A DNA stretch of 64,000 nt from Tubiluchus corallicola (GCA_030141605.1 JAQGDQ010000342.1:17501-81500); one strand, 5' to 3'. Shown: positions 1-11,661, numbered from the stretch's first letter. Translations and numbers: made by a program. Notes: generated from the letters alone by a model not told the origin.

Positions 1-61
1 AAGTGGCTGTAGGCCTGCTTGGAAAGAAATGGTCAAGTTGAACAAAAATAGCAGTAACATT

Positions 62-606
62 ATGGATATCCATAAAATAAGACCAAAAATCCATAAAATA
101 AAATTTGAAAAATCCATAAAATAAGGAATGCATAAAGTAAAAAATATTTTTTTGTGATTTTTTGTACAAAGTAACGAGTTGTAAGCATTGGCAACACTGA
201 AAACGAACGTTAGAAGGAGAGAAAGAGAAAGAAAACAAACCAACAAAAGCGCATTTCCGGATTGCTATCAAGATGGTGAAGTTTCAACCAAAGCATGAGC
301 TGGAGTTCGGTCTGAAAATAACTGAGAGAGACCCAGCCATTGTTTCGTAAAATCTGATTAAATTTGAAGTGATATGAAACCGATAAAATTAAAACGAAAC
401 CGATAAAATTAAAACTAAGTCCTGCGTGTTTAAAAACACGTTTCAAGCACTCCTGTTTTTACTTTTTAATTGATTTCCCCTGGGCATCTCGTTCCAGATA
501 TAGTCTATTTCTTATTTTATTGATATCCATAAAATAAAATTTCAAAAATCCATAAAATAAGCTATTTTATTTATTTTACACATATCCATAATCTTATGCA
601 CCCTGG
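62..606. repeat. AT-rich segment bounded by direct repeats of a 'gatatccataaaataa' motif
   Basis: The motif gatatccataaaataa, followed by further 'atccataaaataa' units, occurs at about 64-125 and again in the same orientation at about 523-560. The enclosed sequence is unique. This looks like an interspersed element with internal repeats or a local duplication. No coding sequence or transposon terminus is recognised. Confidence 0.35.
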
Positions 607-1370
607 ATATCACCCGTAAACGCAGGTTCGTTAGTGACGAGCTTATTCTTCTCGCAAGCCAAGCGGCCTCAAAATGTTTCCAATGGTCAACTAAGCAAAA
701 CTATTTCGTAATTTCCATTGTGGGGAAACATTGTTTTATTTACAACATCTGTTTCTGTACTTCCAGATCTTCCGAATACCTGAACTAGCTTTGCTAATCT
801 TCATAGAATTAATTTTAGTTTGACAAAAAGCAAATGTCTAAATCTCTTACCATCACGTCTAAAACACGTTGTGCCTGGTAAAGTATTCCCTGGGTTTTCG
901 CTGCATTGCCTGTGAGTGTTCAGGAGAAATATCTTCTTTTTAATTTGCTAATCGTCATATAATCGTCATATTCCTCAAAACCAGATAAGTCTTTTTACGG
1001 ATTAACTCTTCAATAAGAACATTTTCTATGTGCTCAGATGATCTTAGAATCATGTCATTTAAGAATTACTGCTGGTGTGCTAAAGAGACTGCGTGTTTCC
1101 TATAACAATGGTATCAGAAAGCTGTTTCGCTTAAACTATACGACGCAGTGCTTCTGGCATGTATGTAAACCTATCTCTACCCCATTTTAGTCACATTAGC
1201 AGAAGATCGTGTTATAGCGTTCACAACAGGTTATTACTGCGTACTGACGATAGTATTATAAGTGCTATTGCTGCTACTGTTAACTAATACAGGCTTGTTT
1301 GTTCGTGAAATGGAATGAATTATTACATAATTAGTTTCCTAAAATTTATTTAGCTTTTCATTTATTAACC
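607..1370. other. Intergenic, nothing recognised
   Basis: No exon with plausible splice sites, RNA gene or transposon terminus was seen. The sequence is AT-rich and unique in this window. Confidence 0.4.
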
Positions 1371-1387
1371 CTGTATATATACAGGGT

Positions 1388-1457
<70 letters not shown>

Positions 1458-1510
1458 CGTGCGTGCGTGTGTGTGTTATATATATATATTTATTTATATA
1501 TATATATATG
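1371..1510. repeat. Compound (TA)n/(TG)n microsatellite
   Basis: A TA run at about 1388-1404 passes into about 50 bases of TG with a few TGCG variants, then returns to TA/TTTA. It starts at a small palindrome, cctgtatatatacaggg. Confidence 0.95.
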
Positions 1511-1795
1511 TATTTGTATTTTATTTGGTCTTAGCTAGCAGAATAAAATTTGAATTGAAATGAATTCAATTGACATTGTTGCTAGTATTTCCAAAAGCTC
1601 AATATCGACACTATAACGACACTGTTCATCAAAGCAACAACATACACTCACTAAAAGTACACTGTTGAAATAAGTAACAAGAGCCTCTCCGTTATAAACA
1701 GATTGCAGACAGAAGCAACAGAAAGTCTCTACTATTACAGGCACGTGCCTTGTTGGCAGAAGAAACATCTTCACGAAAAACACATTTCTGGTGAA

Positions 1796-2575
1796 AACAA
1801 CAAGGAACATCTGCACTATGAGACATGGAAACAACTATAAGCACATTGCTGATGGAAATGAGAAGAAACATACAACAAGGAACATCTCCACTATAAGCAC
1901 ATTGCTGATGGAAATGACAAGGAACATACAACAAGGAACATCTCCACTATAAGACATGGAAACAACAAGGAACATCTCCACTATAAGCACATTGCTAGTG
2001 GAAACGACAAGAAACATACAACAAGGAACATCTCCACTATAAGACATGGAAACAACAAGGAACATCTCCACTATAAGCACATTGCTAGTGGAAACAACAA
2101 GAAGCATACAACAAGGAACATCTCCACTATAAGACATGGAAACAACAAGGAACATCTCCACTATAAGCACATTGCTAGTGGAAATGACAAGGAGCATACA
2201 ACAAGGAACATCTCCACTATAAGACATGGAAACAACAAGGAACATCTCCACTATAAGCACATTGCTAGTGGAAACGACAAGAAACATACAACAAGGAACA
2301 TCTCCACTATAAGACATGGAAACAACAAGGAACATCTCCACTATAAGCACATTGCTAGTGGAAACGACAAGAAACATACAACAAGGAACATCTCCACTAT
2401 AAGACATGCAAACAACAAGGAACATCTCCACTATAAGACATGGAAACAACAAGGAACATCTCCACTATAAGCACATTGCTAGTGGAAATGACAAGGAACA
2501 TACAACAAGGAACATCTCCACTATAAGACATGGAAACAACAAGGAACATCTCCACTATAAACACATTGCTAGTGG
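1796..2575. repeat. Minisatellite with 90-bp period
   Basis: Units containing 'aacaaggaacatctccac' recur with a strict 90-bp spacing (for example 2101, 2191, 2281). Each 90-mer holds two related sub-units, one ending in 'aagacatgg' and one in 'attgctagtgg'. Because 90 is divisible by 3, long reading frames stay open on both strands; I treat these as repeat artefacts. The first units (about 1796-1930) are more diverged than the centre. Confidence 0.95.
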
Positions 2576-2638
2576 AACACATGTATTGACAGAAGCAACA
2601 ACAACTATAAACACACTGATGACGAAGGCACAACAAGC

Positions 2639-2690
2639 ACCCCCCCCCCCCACACACACACACCCCCACCCCCCCCACACACACACAAAG
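2639..2690. repeat. C-rich and (CA)n tract
   Basis: A homopolymeric C run is followed by alternating CA blocks and further C runs. It lies just downstream of the 90-bp array. Confidence 0.9.
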
Positions 2691-2699
2691 ACTCCACTA

Positions 2700-3285
2700 C
2701 AAACACATTACAGACAGAAACAGCAACAGACATTTCCACATTAGGACTACACTACACTATGACACATTACTGACAAATGCACAACAAATATCTACACTAT
2801 AAACAAACCACTAACAAAAGCAGCAAAAACATCTCTACTAAGTAAACATATTATTGACAACATCAGTGTAACACAGTGAATCGGGTGACAAACCTTATTA
2901 AAGAAACAAAAACACAATAATTGAGTCATCACGTCAGCAGACAATTATATAATTGACCATCGCTCTTTTGTTGATCAAACTTGAAATGCGAGACTAGTAG
3001 AAAAGTGCCAAGCCATTAATGATTGGACACATTCATTCTATAAACCTAAAAGCTGTTTTCAACGTGCTTCTCTTCTCATGTTTTCGGAAAAACCGTTTCG
3101 ATGGCTTCAGTGATGATGATGACAGTCGAGTGTGACATAATGACATGATGACTCTCTCATTACAGCGAGCAAGGACAGTGCAAAATCCAGGGAATAACCG
3201 AGACCTTTAAAGGATAATAACGATTCTTACCAGAAACAACTCTTGACTTCCTATGGCTTCAGAATAAGGGTGCCAAGAAGTGATA
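2700..3285. other. Intergenic, nothing recognised
   Basis: Mostly CA-rich sequence decaying out of the adjacent array, then unique AT-rich DNA. No gene was identified. Confidence 0.35.
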
Positions 3286-3289
3286 TCCT

Positions 3290-3465
3290 TAAAGGGGGAG
3301 AAGAGGGGGAATTTTAAACTACGTTCATGCAAAGGTATATTGCTTAGCACTACGCTTAGCTGTTTTAAAGACTTATGTAGTTGAAAAGAAATGTTTAATA
3401 ATTTAAAATGTTCGTGCCAACTGGTAAAACGGCATTGCATTACAATCCCAGTTCGCACAACTCTT
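3290..3465 (+). repeat. Rep-C interspersed repeat, left part of an interrupted copy
   Basis: This matches, with divergence, segments at about 30205-30420, 56262-56600 and 56610-56945, and an inverted one at about 59285-59420. Shared marks are 'atattgcttagca', 'ggtaaaa.g.cattgc' and 'cccagt.cgca'. The copy breaks at 3465 inside 'cccagttcgcac' and resumes at about 4976 with the same 12 bases, as expected of a target-site duplication around the inserted LINE-derived material. Confidence 0.6.
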
Positions 3466-3812
3466 CTTCTTCTTCTTCTTCTTCTTCTTCTTCTTCTTCT
3501 TCTTCTTCCCTATTCGGGGTCGCCGTTGTGAATGAGTCTTCTCCACGCATTCCTGTTGTTGACCGTCTCTTCATTTTATGTCTTCCCTTCCCACATGATC
3601 TTCACCGACTCTTCTTTTCAGGTGTCCATACCATCGCAATCTTGCGAGGCTTCCACTACTTTTACTGTTCCTCTGATATTATTATTTCTAATTTTATCTC
3701 TTTTTGTTATTCCCACCATCCATCTCAACATCCTCATCTCCACCACACCCATTTTCTTCTCTTCGGTCTTCTTTAGAGAAGCTGCTTCCAGCCCATAGAT
3801 TTTACTATTTAA
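3466..3812 (-). mobile_element. RTE-like LINE-derived element, 3' end, copy 1
   Basis: Read on the minus strand, this is the end of a non-LTR reverse transcriptase ORF (residues like [14 protein letters not shown] and [12 protein letters not shown]) followed by a short trailer and a (GAA)n tail, seen here as (TTC)n at 3466-3509. Near-identical copies lie at 4476-4974 and 35586-36072. This copy loses homology just after 'agcccatagatt', so it lacks the G-rich head the other two have. Confidence 0.8.
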
Positions 3813-3944
3813 TAATCAATTATTAGAGGATGTTCTGTTGCATCTGAAGTGTCATCAAGTTAAAGTGGAGTATAGCATACTTGATAATTAGACATTATTT
3901 TCACCTTGACACTCTAAACTTCTACTGCAGTGATTAGTTTGTGC

Positions 3945-4460
3945 CTCTAGCCTGGTATGTAACGAGTACTCTAGGAGAGAAAGTCAATTTGTCATATGTT
4001 GCTAATTTGGCTTCTGGCATCGCTAGTTTTCACTTTGATGGCAGACTCAAAAGTGTAAACTGCTTTGTGAATTACTCTCTTTGACCAGCAAACTCACAAG
4101 TATGAACTGCTTTGTGAGTTATTCTCTTTGACCAGCACACTCACAAGTGTAAACTGCTTTGTGAGTTACTCTCTTTGACCAGCAAACTCACAAGTGTAAA
4201 CTGCTTTGTGAATTACTCTCTTTGACCAGCAAACTCACAAGTTTAAACTGCTTTGAGAGTTACTGTCCACAAGTTATTGCAAACTATCCAACAGTTGTTG
4301 CGAGTTGATTTCCTGCAAGTTACTGTCTACAATTCTCGCAGTGAATAGCAAAGTGGTTGTCAGCTTGCGCTTATTGTCGGAGAATAACTTGTAGCAAGTC
4401 TTGCTTTCTTAATCTAAACATGCTTGCGAGTTACTTGGCAAAAAAACTCTTTAGTTCATG
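3945..4460. mobile_element. MITE-D copy 1, with internal 47-bp tandem array
   Basis: It shares 'actgctttgtgagtta', 'gcaagttattgcaaact' and 'gcttgcgagttacttgg' with the elements at 10989-11147 and 57836-58039. In those copies the ends form inverted repeats starting 'gttcagact'. Here the inner part is expanded into about four or five 47-bp units containing 'ctctttgaccagca' (4077, 4124 and so on), and the termini are degraded. Confidence 0.6.
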
Positions 4461-4475
4461 ATTGCTAGAACTGAT

Positions 4476-4974
4476 CATTCTTCTTCTTCTTCCCAGCTTT
4501 TCCCTATTCGGGGTCGCCGTTGTGAATGAGTCTTCTCCACGCATTCCTGTTGTTGCCCATCTCTTCATTTATGTCTTCCCTTCCCACATGATCTTCACCG
4601 ACTCTTCTTTTCAGGTGTCCATACCATCGCAATCTTGCGAGGCTTCCACTACTTTTACTGTTCCTCTGATATTATTATTTCTAATTTTATCTCTTCTTGT
4701 TAATTCCACCATCCATCTCAACATCCTCATCTCCACCACACCCATTTTCTTCTCTTCGGTCTTCTTTAGAGAAGCTGCTTCCAGCCCATAGATTAGAGCG
4801 GGTCTAACCACTATCTTCGTGGACTTTCCCTTTAAGTCTCACCGACTCATTCATAGAAGGTTTTGGCGCAGTTTTTACAGGCGGATGCCCTTCCTGACCC
4901 TAACCCTCCCTATTTATCCGGGCTTGGGACCGGCACTGAGTTGTGTTGGCTTGCCCCCCCCCCCAGTGGCTAGG
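4476..4974 (-). mobile_element. RTE-like LINE-derived element, full composite form, copy 2
   Basis: On the minus strand it reads, in order: a G-run head, a segment with 'ggttagggtcaggaaggg' and 'catccgcctgtaaaaactg', then the C-terminal coding part of an RTE-like LINE ([18 protein letters not shown], then [18 protein letters not shown]), then an AG-rich tail. The C-terminal motif is typical of RTE/BovB-type proteins. The same order in the copy at 35586 suggests an established non-autonomous element rather than chance truncation. Confidence 0.8.
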
Positions 4975-5150
4975 TTCCCAGTTCGCACACACTGACTCAC
5001 CAAAAGATACTTTTGCTCAGCTAGTCAAGTGTGTGCTGTGAATTATCAGGTTATTTTTTCAAACTGGTATTGTTATTTAACTTTGTTTCAAGTTAAATGC
5101 TTGTAAAATGGCTGCAAGGAATTTAAATTTATGAGACGTATGTTACTGCT
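4975..5150 (+). repeat. Rep-C repeat, right part of the interrupted copy
   Basis: It continues Rep-C after the LINE-derived insertion with 'cccagttcgcacac', 'gactcaccaaaag' and later 'ttttttcaaactggt' and 'aaaatggctgca', in the order of the copies near 56.3-56.9 kb. Confidence 0.55.
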
Positions 5151-5443
5151 AATGTAAAGCTTTGTATTCAACAGGACTTGTAGTAAGCGATATAAAATTC
5201 AAGATGATTTTTCAAGGTTTATTTAAGAAGAGTGTTTTCATGTGCGAGCAAAAGTCTGGCTTTAAAAGTCTTCACAAATAAGTAAATAAAATGCGTTTTT
5301 AAATTGATTAATTCACATTGCAAACGTAGCTATGTCTGACAACTTCAAACTCTCATCTCAAAAGTTTGTCTCACAAGTTTCTGGAGGTGCCTGAACCGTG
5401 TTGCATTCCGATTTAACAATGTGCCGAATTGCAAAAATCAAAT

Positions 5444-5534
5444 GCAGTCAAACCTCGTTATAACGCCAGGCGTGGGACACTAGTAAATATAGCACTATAG
5501 CGCGGTTGGCTGTAAAGCGAGGTTCATTAAAATT
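5444..5534. mobile_element. Short pogo/Tigger-like terminal repeat remnant
   Basis: Begins 'cagtcaaacctcgttataac', a typical pogo/Tigger-type terminus, and ends with the loosely inverted 'gctgtaaagcgaggttca'. No transposase coding sequence remains. Confidence 0.45.
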
Positions 5535-5539
5535 TATGA

Positions 5540-7615
5540 AAGCGATTCTACTGTGTAACCTCTATTTCGTTTCCTATATTAATTTTAATAAATGATAAAT
5601 AGTATAATAATATTATACCGACAACAATACATGTGTCATACTGTACAATTTTGCTGCATTAGCAATGCAGGTGTAGCTCCTGGGGGTACGTTGCAAAACT
5701 TTTGCTTAAATGCACAACGCTCTGACTTAATGAAAAAAAACTGCTCGAGTTGTTTTCCTGTCAAAATATTGTGATTCATTCACGCTAACTATAAGCACTC
5801 TTCCCTTAGGATAACACTTTCGCTTTTGCTTTACTGGGTTTCTGCGATTACGTCATTGCATGCACACTCTTTCTCGAGTACTGACCGCGTTACCTTGTTT
5901 TTGCCTAGTTTATCCTGTATTAAGAGAGCAGCAGACACAGTAAGGACTGTTTTTTATTTATTAAAAAGAATTATAATCAACAATGCACGAAGATTCCACA
6001 TAGTGTTTTTCTACATTTCTGTAGCCTCTTGGCGATGATACTAAACTGACAAATTATTTGCAAACAAAATCATCTTTTCAGCTTTACATTATAAACATTA
6101 TATACATTTACACAATATACATAATACATTATAAAAATAAACGCAGCTTCTATCAAAAAATAAATAAATAAAAATATGCGAACGTTAGTGACAGCGTCAC
6201 GCTGTTTTCCAAGCGAAACAAAACGTGGCACCAACTCGTCCTCGTTTGTCCTGAGGGAGACAATAAAAGAGGATTACCCTTACTTGTTGCCAAACCGTCT
6301 CTCTTCCAAAGAGCTATGACGCTTCCTCTGAGACCTCCACGAAGTGCTTCAAGAATGTCTTTTGTACGTGTGTCGTCTGGTCAAGTTTTGTGAAAGAAAA
6401 ATGGACGAAAAACGCCAGTGATGGCAGTTTACAACCTCTCCCCCTATCCAGCAATCCAGCAATCTACGCCAAAATGCATCATTCTTGACCCCTCCCCCCC
6501 CCCCCAACCAACCTCCTCAAAACAGTTTCCTGGAAATCTGCTAAGCAGATTTGCCTAATAGGCTTATTGTCATATAGATAACAGACAGACAAAAAGTAAC
6601 TAAATAAACAAACAGTGTTGAAGCTTAACTAGCTTGCCAGAGATAAAAATAGCTAAAATAAATACCCCCCCACACACACACAATAACCCCAAACTCTCAT
6701 ACTCTCATAAGTGTGCCATTTTTCCTACTTTTCCATTTGTGCTCTTTTCCCGTTCCGTTCTTCCTGTGCCGTTTTATACGTATGCCATTTTTACCACGCA
6801 TCGCCCGTGGCATTTTCTTGTTAGTACGCCAAGACAAATGTCAGCTGAGCAAATGACTGACTAAAGAAATTAATGAATCGAAATTTATGACAAAATCGCG
6901 CGGAAAAATCTCGCCGTGAAAAGAGAAGAAATTCCAGAAGGCATAATAAAATGAGAGCGCCGATATATGTACTAGTATAGATGTACATAATTTATTGTTG
7001 ACAATAAGTGGTGCAAATGAATTTACGGCGGAGTTTATAGCTGAGTGGGCACGGTGTTTGCTTGGATACGGCGTTAAAGAACAAACGAATATGCGATCAC
7101 CTCGTTTCGAAGTTTTGGTCAGTAATAATAATTTGTTATTAGCGGGTGGTTGGTTTGCAGGGATGAAAAAAGAAAGATAGGTCTCTCTCTTTGTATCTCC
7201 AATCATTAGTGTAACATTATGACAAGTAGCTACTCAAAATCTGAAAGTTAACGTATTACGCTTGAGCATACAAAATATACAATGCGCGCAATGTCTCGCT
7301 TTGAAACAGTGCAAAATAAAGCAAATAAAATTTCTGACCAGTTACTTGGCTTCCTTGATTACCCCACCACAAACGGTTACTTCACGATATGACATTTTTC
7401 TTGCAAAACAGTTAAAATTTAATATGTTAAATGATTGTACGTATAATTGTATTTTAAGTTATGATGTACACTGTCTTGTAATAAACAACTTATGCTAGAA
7501 TCAACTATATGTCTGCTGTAGTAACTGTTATTACTGCTTTAATAATTGTAATACTACACTAAATGAATTAATTCCACATGTATTGGATTTCTGAATTAAG
7601 TAGCAACATTGTATA
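5540..7615. other. Intergenic, nothing recognised
   Basis: About 2 kb with short C-runs (near 6496 and 6665) and no supported exon, RNA or transposon end. Open frames here are short, lack homology I recognise and have no matching splice sites. Confidence 0.4.
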
Positions 7616-7626
7616 TTACAATGTAC

Positions 7627-8149
7627 AGGTTTTACATGTCAAATGTAGACCTGCGTTAACTCAAATGTAGATTTAGGTAATTCAAATGTGTCTTGGTAAC
7701 TCAAATGTAGACTTAGGTAATTCAAATGTGTCTTGGTAACTCAAATGTAGATTTCGGTAATTCAAATGTGTCTTGGTAACTCAAATGTAGACTTAGGTAG
7801 TTCAAATGTGCTAGCAATGGTTTTCAACAAATCTTAATAGGCTGAAATAAAGCGTCTTCTTGCAGATATTAGAGAAAATCTTCTAGTGCAGAATCACGGT
7901 CAGAGTATGGCAATATTAGCTCAGTTGGCAGAACAGTCTGTTAATATCATAAGGGCCGCAGATGCAGGCCATTTTGTAATTTGCACTTAAATGAGTTAAT
8001 TATCGATTTATTCAAAATAATGCATCTACATTTGACTTATCTAAGTCACATTTGAGTTACCAAAACACATTCGAAATTCCTATGTCTACATTTGACTTAC
8101 CTAAGTCACATTTGAACTTTGCTGTGTCTACATTTGATGTGTAAAACCT
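7627..8149. mobile_element. MITE-G copy 1 (inverted-repeat element with arrayed subterminal motifs)
   Basis: Starts 'aggttttacatgtcaaatg' and ends with the inverse 'catttgatgtgtaaaacct'. The left arm repeats 'tcaaatgtagacttaggt' and 'ttcaaatgtgtcttggtaac'; the right arm carries the same motifs inverted ('tctacatttgacttacctaa'), so the two arms could form a long hairpin. A second copy is at 44468-45050. The middle (about 7820-8000) differs between copies and here contains 'ttagctcagttggcagaac', which resembles a tRNA A box. Confidence 0.7.
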
Positions 8150-8796
8150 ATACAACTTATTGTATGAGCTTATAGGCTTATGTACATCGAGAATCGTTTC
8201 TGTTATCGTATCTATTGTGCGGGTTTTGTAAATTTCGATTAAGTATTAACTAATGAACTAATCGTGTTTTTGAATTAACTATTACGAGTTGTTACATAGT
8301 CGAACTAACTAATTGTATGTTTCATCCCTGCACATAGTGGAAATACTGTGATCAGTAATAGTTACTGTGTTGTAAATCCACTCAAAATAAATAAATAAAT
8401 AATATATAACATAATGAGACAAGGTATAAAATGCAATCCTTTCGTATGCATTCCATATGAGCATGATTTGACTATATTGTTTAGATTTTCTATATTTTTT
8501 AACAAAATATATTACTAACTTTTGAAAATTCACACTCAAAAGAACTAAAACCTTTAGGCAACATTCAAATTGGTCTTGTAATTCGTAACTCGTTTATTCA
8601 AGCAAAAAACACATGATGTACATGTGCAACCATTTATGGACCTTATGAACAGGTGCATGAGAGGCTTATGAGAAGTACCGCAGCAGTAAACTTTGCTATT
8701 TTCGCTACCTTGCTCAGGAAATTCAAGAGTTTCAGAGACCAAGCCAATGGATAATCGACTATCTTGCATTCAGAAAGTCTCTCAGAGCCCGCGGAG

Positions 8797-9013
8797 TTAG
8801 TGAGGAGGGGCAGCATCGTATTGAAAAACTACATTGCTGAGAAGGATGTGGTCCATGTGGTGCTCTGAATTTCCGTTTAACTCCGGTTGGTGATCGAAGG
8901 ACCTTACGTCAGGCTGATTACGCACCTCATTTCCAAACTTATTGTCATCGCCATAGCAACAGGGTCCAGCAAAAAATAGATAAAAAAGAATGCCAAAGGC
9001 CCCTTTCTGATTT
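8797..9013 (-). CDS. Candidate terminal exon of an unidentified gene
   Basis: On the minus strand an acceptor-like 'ggtcttacag' precedes a 217-nt open frame (1 nt plus 71 codons and TAA). It encodes a hydrophobic stretch (GAFGILFYLFFAG), then CCYGDDNKFGNEV and a His/Asp-containing tail ending AAPPH. I recognise no family and found no upstream partner exon on the minus strand. The polypyrimidine tract is weak. It could be a chance open frame. Confidence 0.2.
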
Positions 9014-9019
9014 CTGTAA

Positions 9020-9805
9020 GACCTTGCTGCGATTAAAGAAAACTGGAAAATAATCAGTGTTCATAATGACTCTTAAGACTGTGCATTATTGTTTACATAA
9101 TTATTATTTGTTTGTTGTTTGCTTGTTGTTTGCAGCAACAAGCTTCAAACTCTAGAGAAAAAACGTCAAACGTCATTTAAGTGGCTAATTAGTAATTAGA
9201 CTAATAAGTAAGATACACTGACACAGCTAGCGAAAACCCATAAAAGTAGTAATTATTAATATTCAGTTTTATAATGTAACTTTCTACTTACCCAAAACAT
9301 TCGCGAAATAGCATAACTTGGGCTGTCATAAAAAACGAGACGAACCAAAACGAAACGCTGTGGTATTTTTTCATTGATTAGCGTCGAGTATTATTGATGA
9401 GATCATGAGACACGCACTTTATGAAACAGTTCCTTTCTTCTACAGTAACTGTTCTTGCTCCTCCTCCTCTCTCTTATTTTATTGTTTTCTTTCACTCAAA
9501 TCGTCTATTGTCTGAAATTGCTAGCATTTCAATTAACGCCTGCACACGGCAACAAGGTTATATTGATTACATTTTAGTAGTAACACGTGTATAAAAATAA
9601 TGTCAGAAAGTTTCAGAAATCTTTTCGAAATCTAACTGACCATTTAGATAAATGAATTGAATTTTTAAATGCAGTCTAGACGGTGAACGGGTTATGAACT
9701 CAAGCGTATTGTAAGTACCGTATGTTTTCTTGACGAAATCACATTACAAACACCTGCGAGAGCACGTCGCACACCTGAACTGCATTTTAAATTACCTGCC
9801 TTCTC
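9020..9805. other. Intergenic, nothing recognised
   Basis: Unique AT-rich sequence with no supported exon or repeat terminus. Confidence 0.35.
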
Positions 9806-9816
9806 GTTTCCGCAGT

Positions 9817-9918
9817 GACAATAAAGGCTTCGAATTGCAGTACGAGAAAAACCTGCGCAACAAGTATTGCTCCCCGGAGTCTGAGGAACGACTCGTAGAC
9901 TGCAAAGGATGTGATTAA
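9817..9918 (+). CDS. Candidate terminal exon, CUB-domain-like
   Basis: A strong acceptor (ctgccttctcgtttccgcag) is followed by a frame starting in codon phase 2 that reads DNKGFELQYEKNLRNKYC and continues to a stop at 9918, ending CKGCD. 'SDNKGFELQYE' resembles the last beta-strands of CUB domains (F-x-S-D-x-x-x-G-F-x-x-x-Y). Upstream exons were not found in this window, so they would lie further left or this is a stray fragment. The Cys-rich tail suggests an extracellular protein. Confidence 0.3.
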   Translation, partial: DNKGFELQYEKNLRNKYCSPESEERLVDCKGCD

Positions 9919-10235
9919 TTAATAGAAGTCGCTGCGTGAATCCATGCATGATAAAAGTAGGACGTGATATAAACAGATTAGCTAATTATAGTCTGTAATT
10001 ATAAGTGGCACAAATTTTGTCTCTTTGTATCATACTTATGCAGTTATGTAAAGATGCACGCACAAAGGGATACAAATATTTAGACAATGTTATGTCTACA
10101 ACGGATCATGTAGACATATAGACAGATGTAGAGAGACGAAAGACTCATGTCCGAGTTTCTGATCGTACAAAATGCAAGATTTATTTGGAAATAAATCCCA
10201 ATTTGTATGGGAATGTATGGGAATTTGCTTCCAAT

Positions 10236-10530
10236 GTATGGGAACACAGAGTTACCTGAGCACAAACGTATAATCATCACAAGAATAAGGGTCTCATCAC
10301 ACAATCTAGCTATAGAAACAGGTCGTTGGGTAAATGTAGCTCGTGAGCGCAGGCTGTGTCTTTGTGGAGAAATTCAGACAGAAGAGCATTTTTTGTGCGA
10401 GTGCCATGAAAATGCACTTTATAGATCACTGTACGCGTTAAATTATAGTAATATTTCAAATTTGTTTGATAGAGAATTAATGTCAATCGGAAATTTCATT
10501 TACGACTGTATGCATAGATTTTTGAATTAG
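10236..10530 (+). pseudogene. Non-LTR retrotransposon (LINE) ORF, C-terminal fragment
   Basis: The frame reads RIRVSSHNLAIETGRW, then a zinc-knuckle-like C-L-C-G-(x)6-H-F-L-C-E-C, and ends CMHRFLN. This 'R.S.H.L.IE.GRW ... C..C ... H.L..C' pattern is the C-terminal end of reverse transcriptase ORFs in several LINE clades. The upstream part is missing, so it is a 5'-truncated copy. Confidence 0.7.
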
Positions 10531-10817
10531 ATAGTATAGCCTTTATTAACGGACATATAACCGCATCACTGTGATTATCATATAGGTAAAATATTTGTTT
10601 ATCACATATGTACAAATGCTTTGTTAATAGTTTTTTATCGCTTCATGGAGTTTGCAACTAAATTTGTACAGCTGTGTATATACCTTGTGCAGCTGTGTTT
10701 GGGTCAAATGGTTAGCATAATTTGAAAATCATTACCCGAGTTCTGCCCGCTGATAAAACCATCGGGTATGCGTCGAGTTTGTAGTTTTCGTGTTGGAAAT
10801 TTGATTTTCAGAGATAA

Positions 10818-10970
<153 letters not shown>

Positions 10971-10988
10971 ACTGGCGGCTTACGGCAG

Positions 10989-11147
10989 GTTCAGACTGGC
11001 GAGTTTTCTCTCTCACATCGATCTCGCAAGCGTGTACTGCTTTGTGAGTTACTGTTGGCAAGTTATTGCAAACTCTTTGGCACTAATTAAGCACGCTTGC
11101 GAGTTACTTGGCGAGTTAATATAGCGAGAAAACTTGCTAGTCTGAAC
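10989..11147. mobile_element. MITE-D copy 2
   Basis: The ends form an inverted repeat: 'gttcagactggcgagttttc' at the left and 'gagaaaacttgctagtctga' at the right. The inside shares 'gtactgctttgtgagttact' with the copy at 3945-4460. At 159 bp it is the most compact copy. No coding capacity. Confidence 0.75.
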
Positions 11148-11149
11148 GC

Positions 11150-11660
11150 GTCGACGCAATCCATGTGTGTCCGTCGTTGTCCTGAATTCAATTAGTTTAC
11201 AAAATGTTGCAAAATGTTTACAATTTAATTTACATTAATCATAATGTCAACAACCGTTGGTTATGTGAAATATTCTACTGTTATAGTCTGCCAACACGTA
11301 TTCTACGGTTCACACTGCCAACACTGATTAAACGGTCAGGCGCCAGGCAGGTGCACAACAAACTTTGCAGGTCGTCAATCTTTCTTTTTAATCTTTATTT
11401 ATTTTCTGCTTGCATGCGCATTAATGATATTGCGCAATTAATACACAATGGCTATTGCCGTTGCAACTCATGCTGCGGATGTTGCCGTTGTTGCCACCGC
11501 CGTTGTAACTGATGCTACGGATGTTGCCGTTGTTGTCTTTGTTTCGGTAACAGCTGGTGCGTGAATTGGGCATTTAATGTGTGTATGTACAAAGACATAT
11601 AAAACTGTAATAGTTAAGAAATAATAAGACTATTACAATTACAGATATATTACAATTACA
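11150..11660. other. Intergenic, nothing recognised
   Basis: It contains a short imperfect repeat around 11450-11540 ('ggatgttgccgttgttg' twice) but no supported gene. Confidence 0.35.
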
Positions 11661-11661
11661 A

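Noticed and set aside
1835-2452. 205-codon minus-strand frame rich in 'IVEMFLVVSMSYSGDVPCC'
   Set aside because: It lies wholly in the 90-bp minisatellite. A period divisible by 3 keeps frames open on both strands without selection.
3408-3776. Poly-Ser open frame on the plus strand
   Set aside because: A translation of the (TTC)n tail and the antisense of a LINE fragment.
7900-7990. tRNA gene around 'ttagctcagttggcagaac'
   Set aside because: The A box looks good but no B box or cloverleaf pairing follows; it lies within MITE-G.
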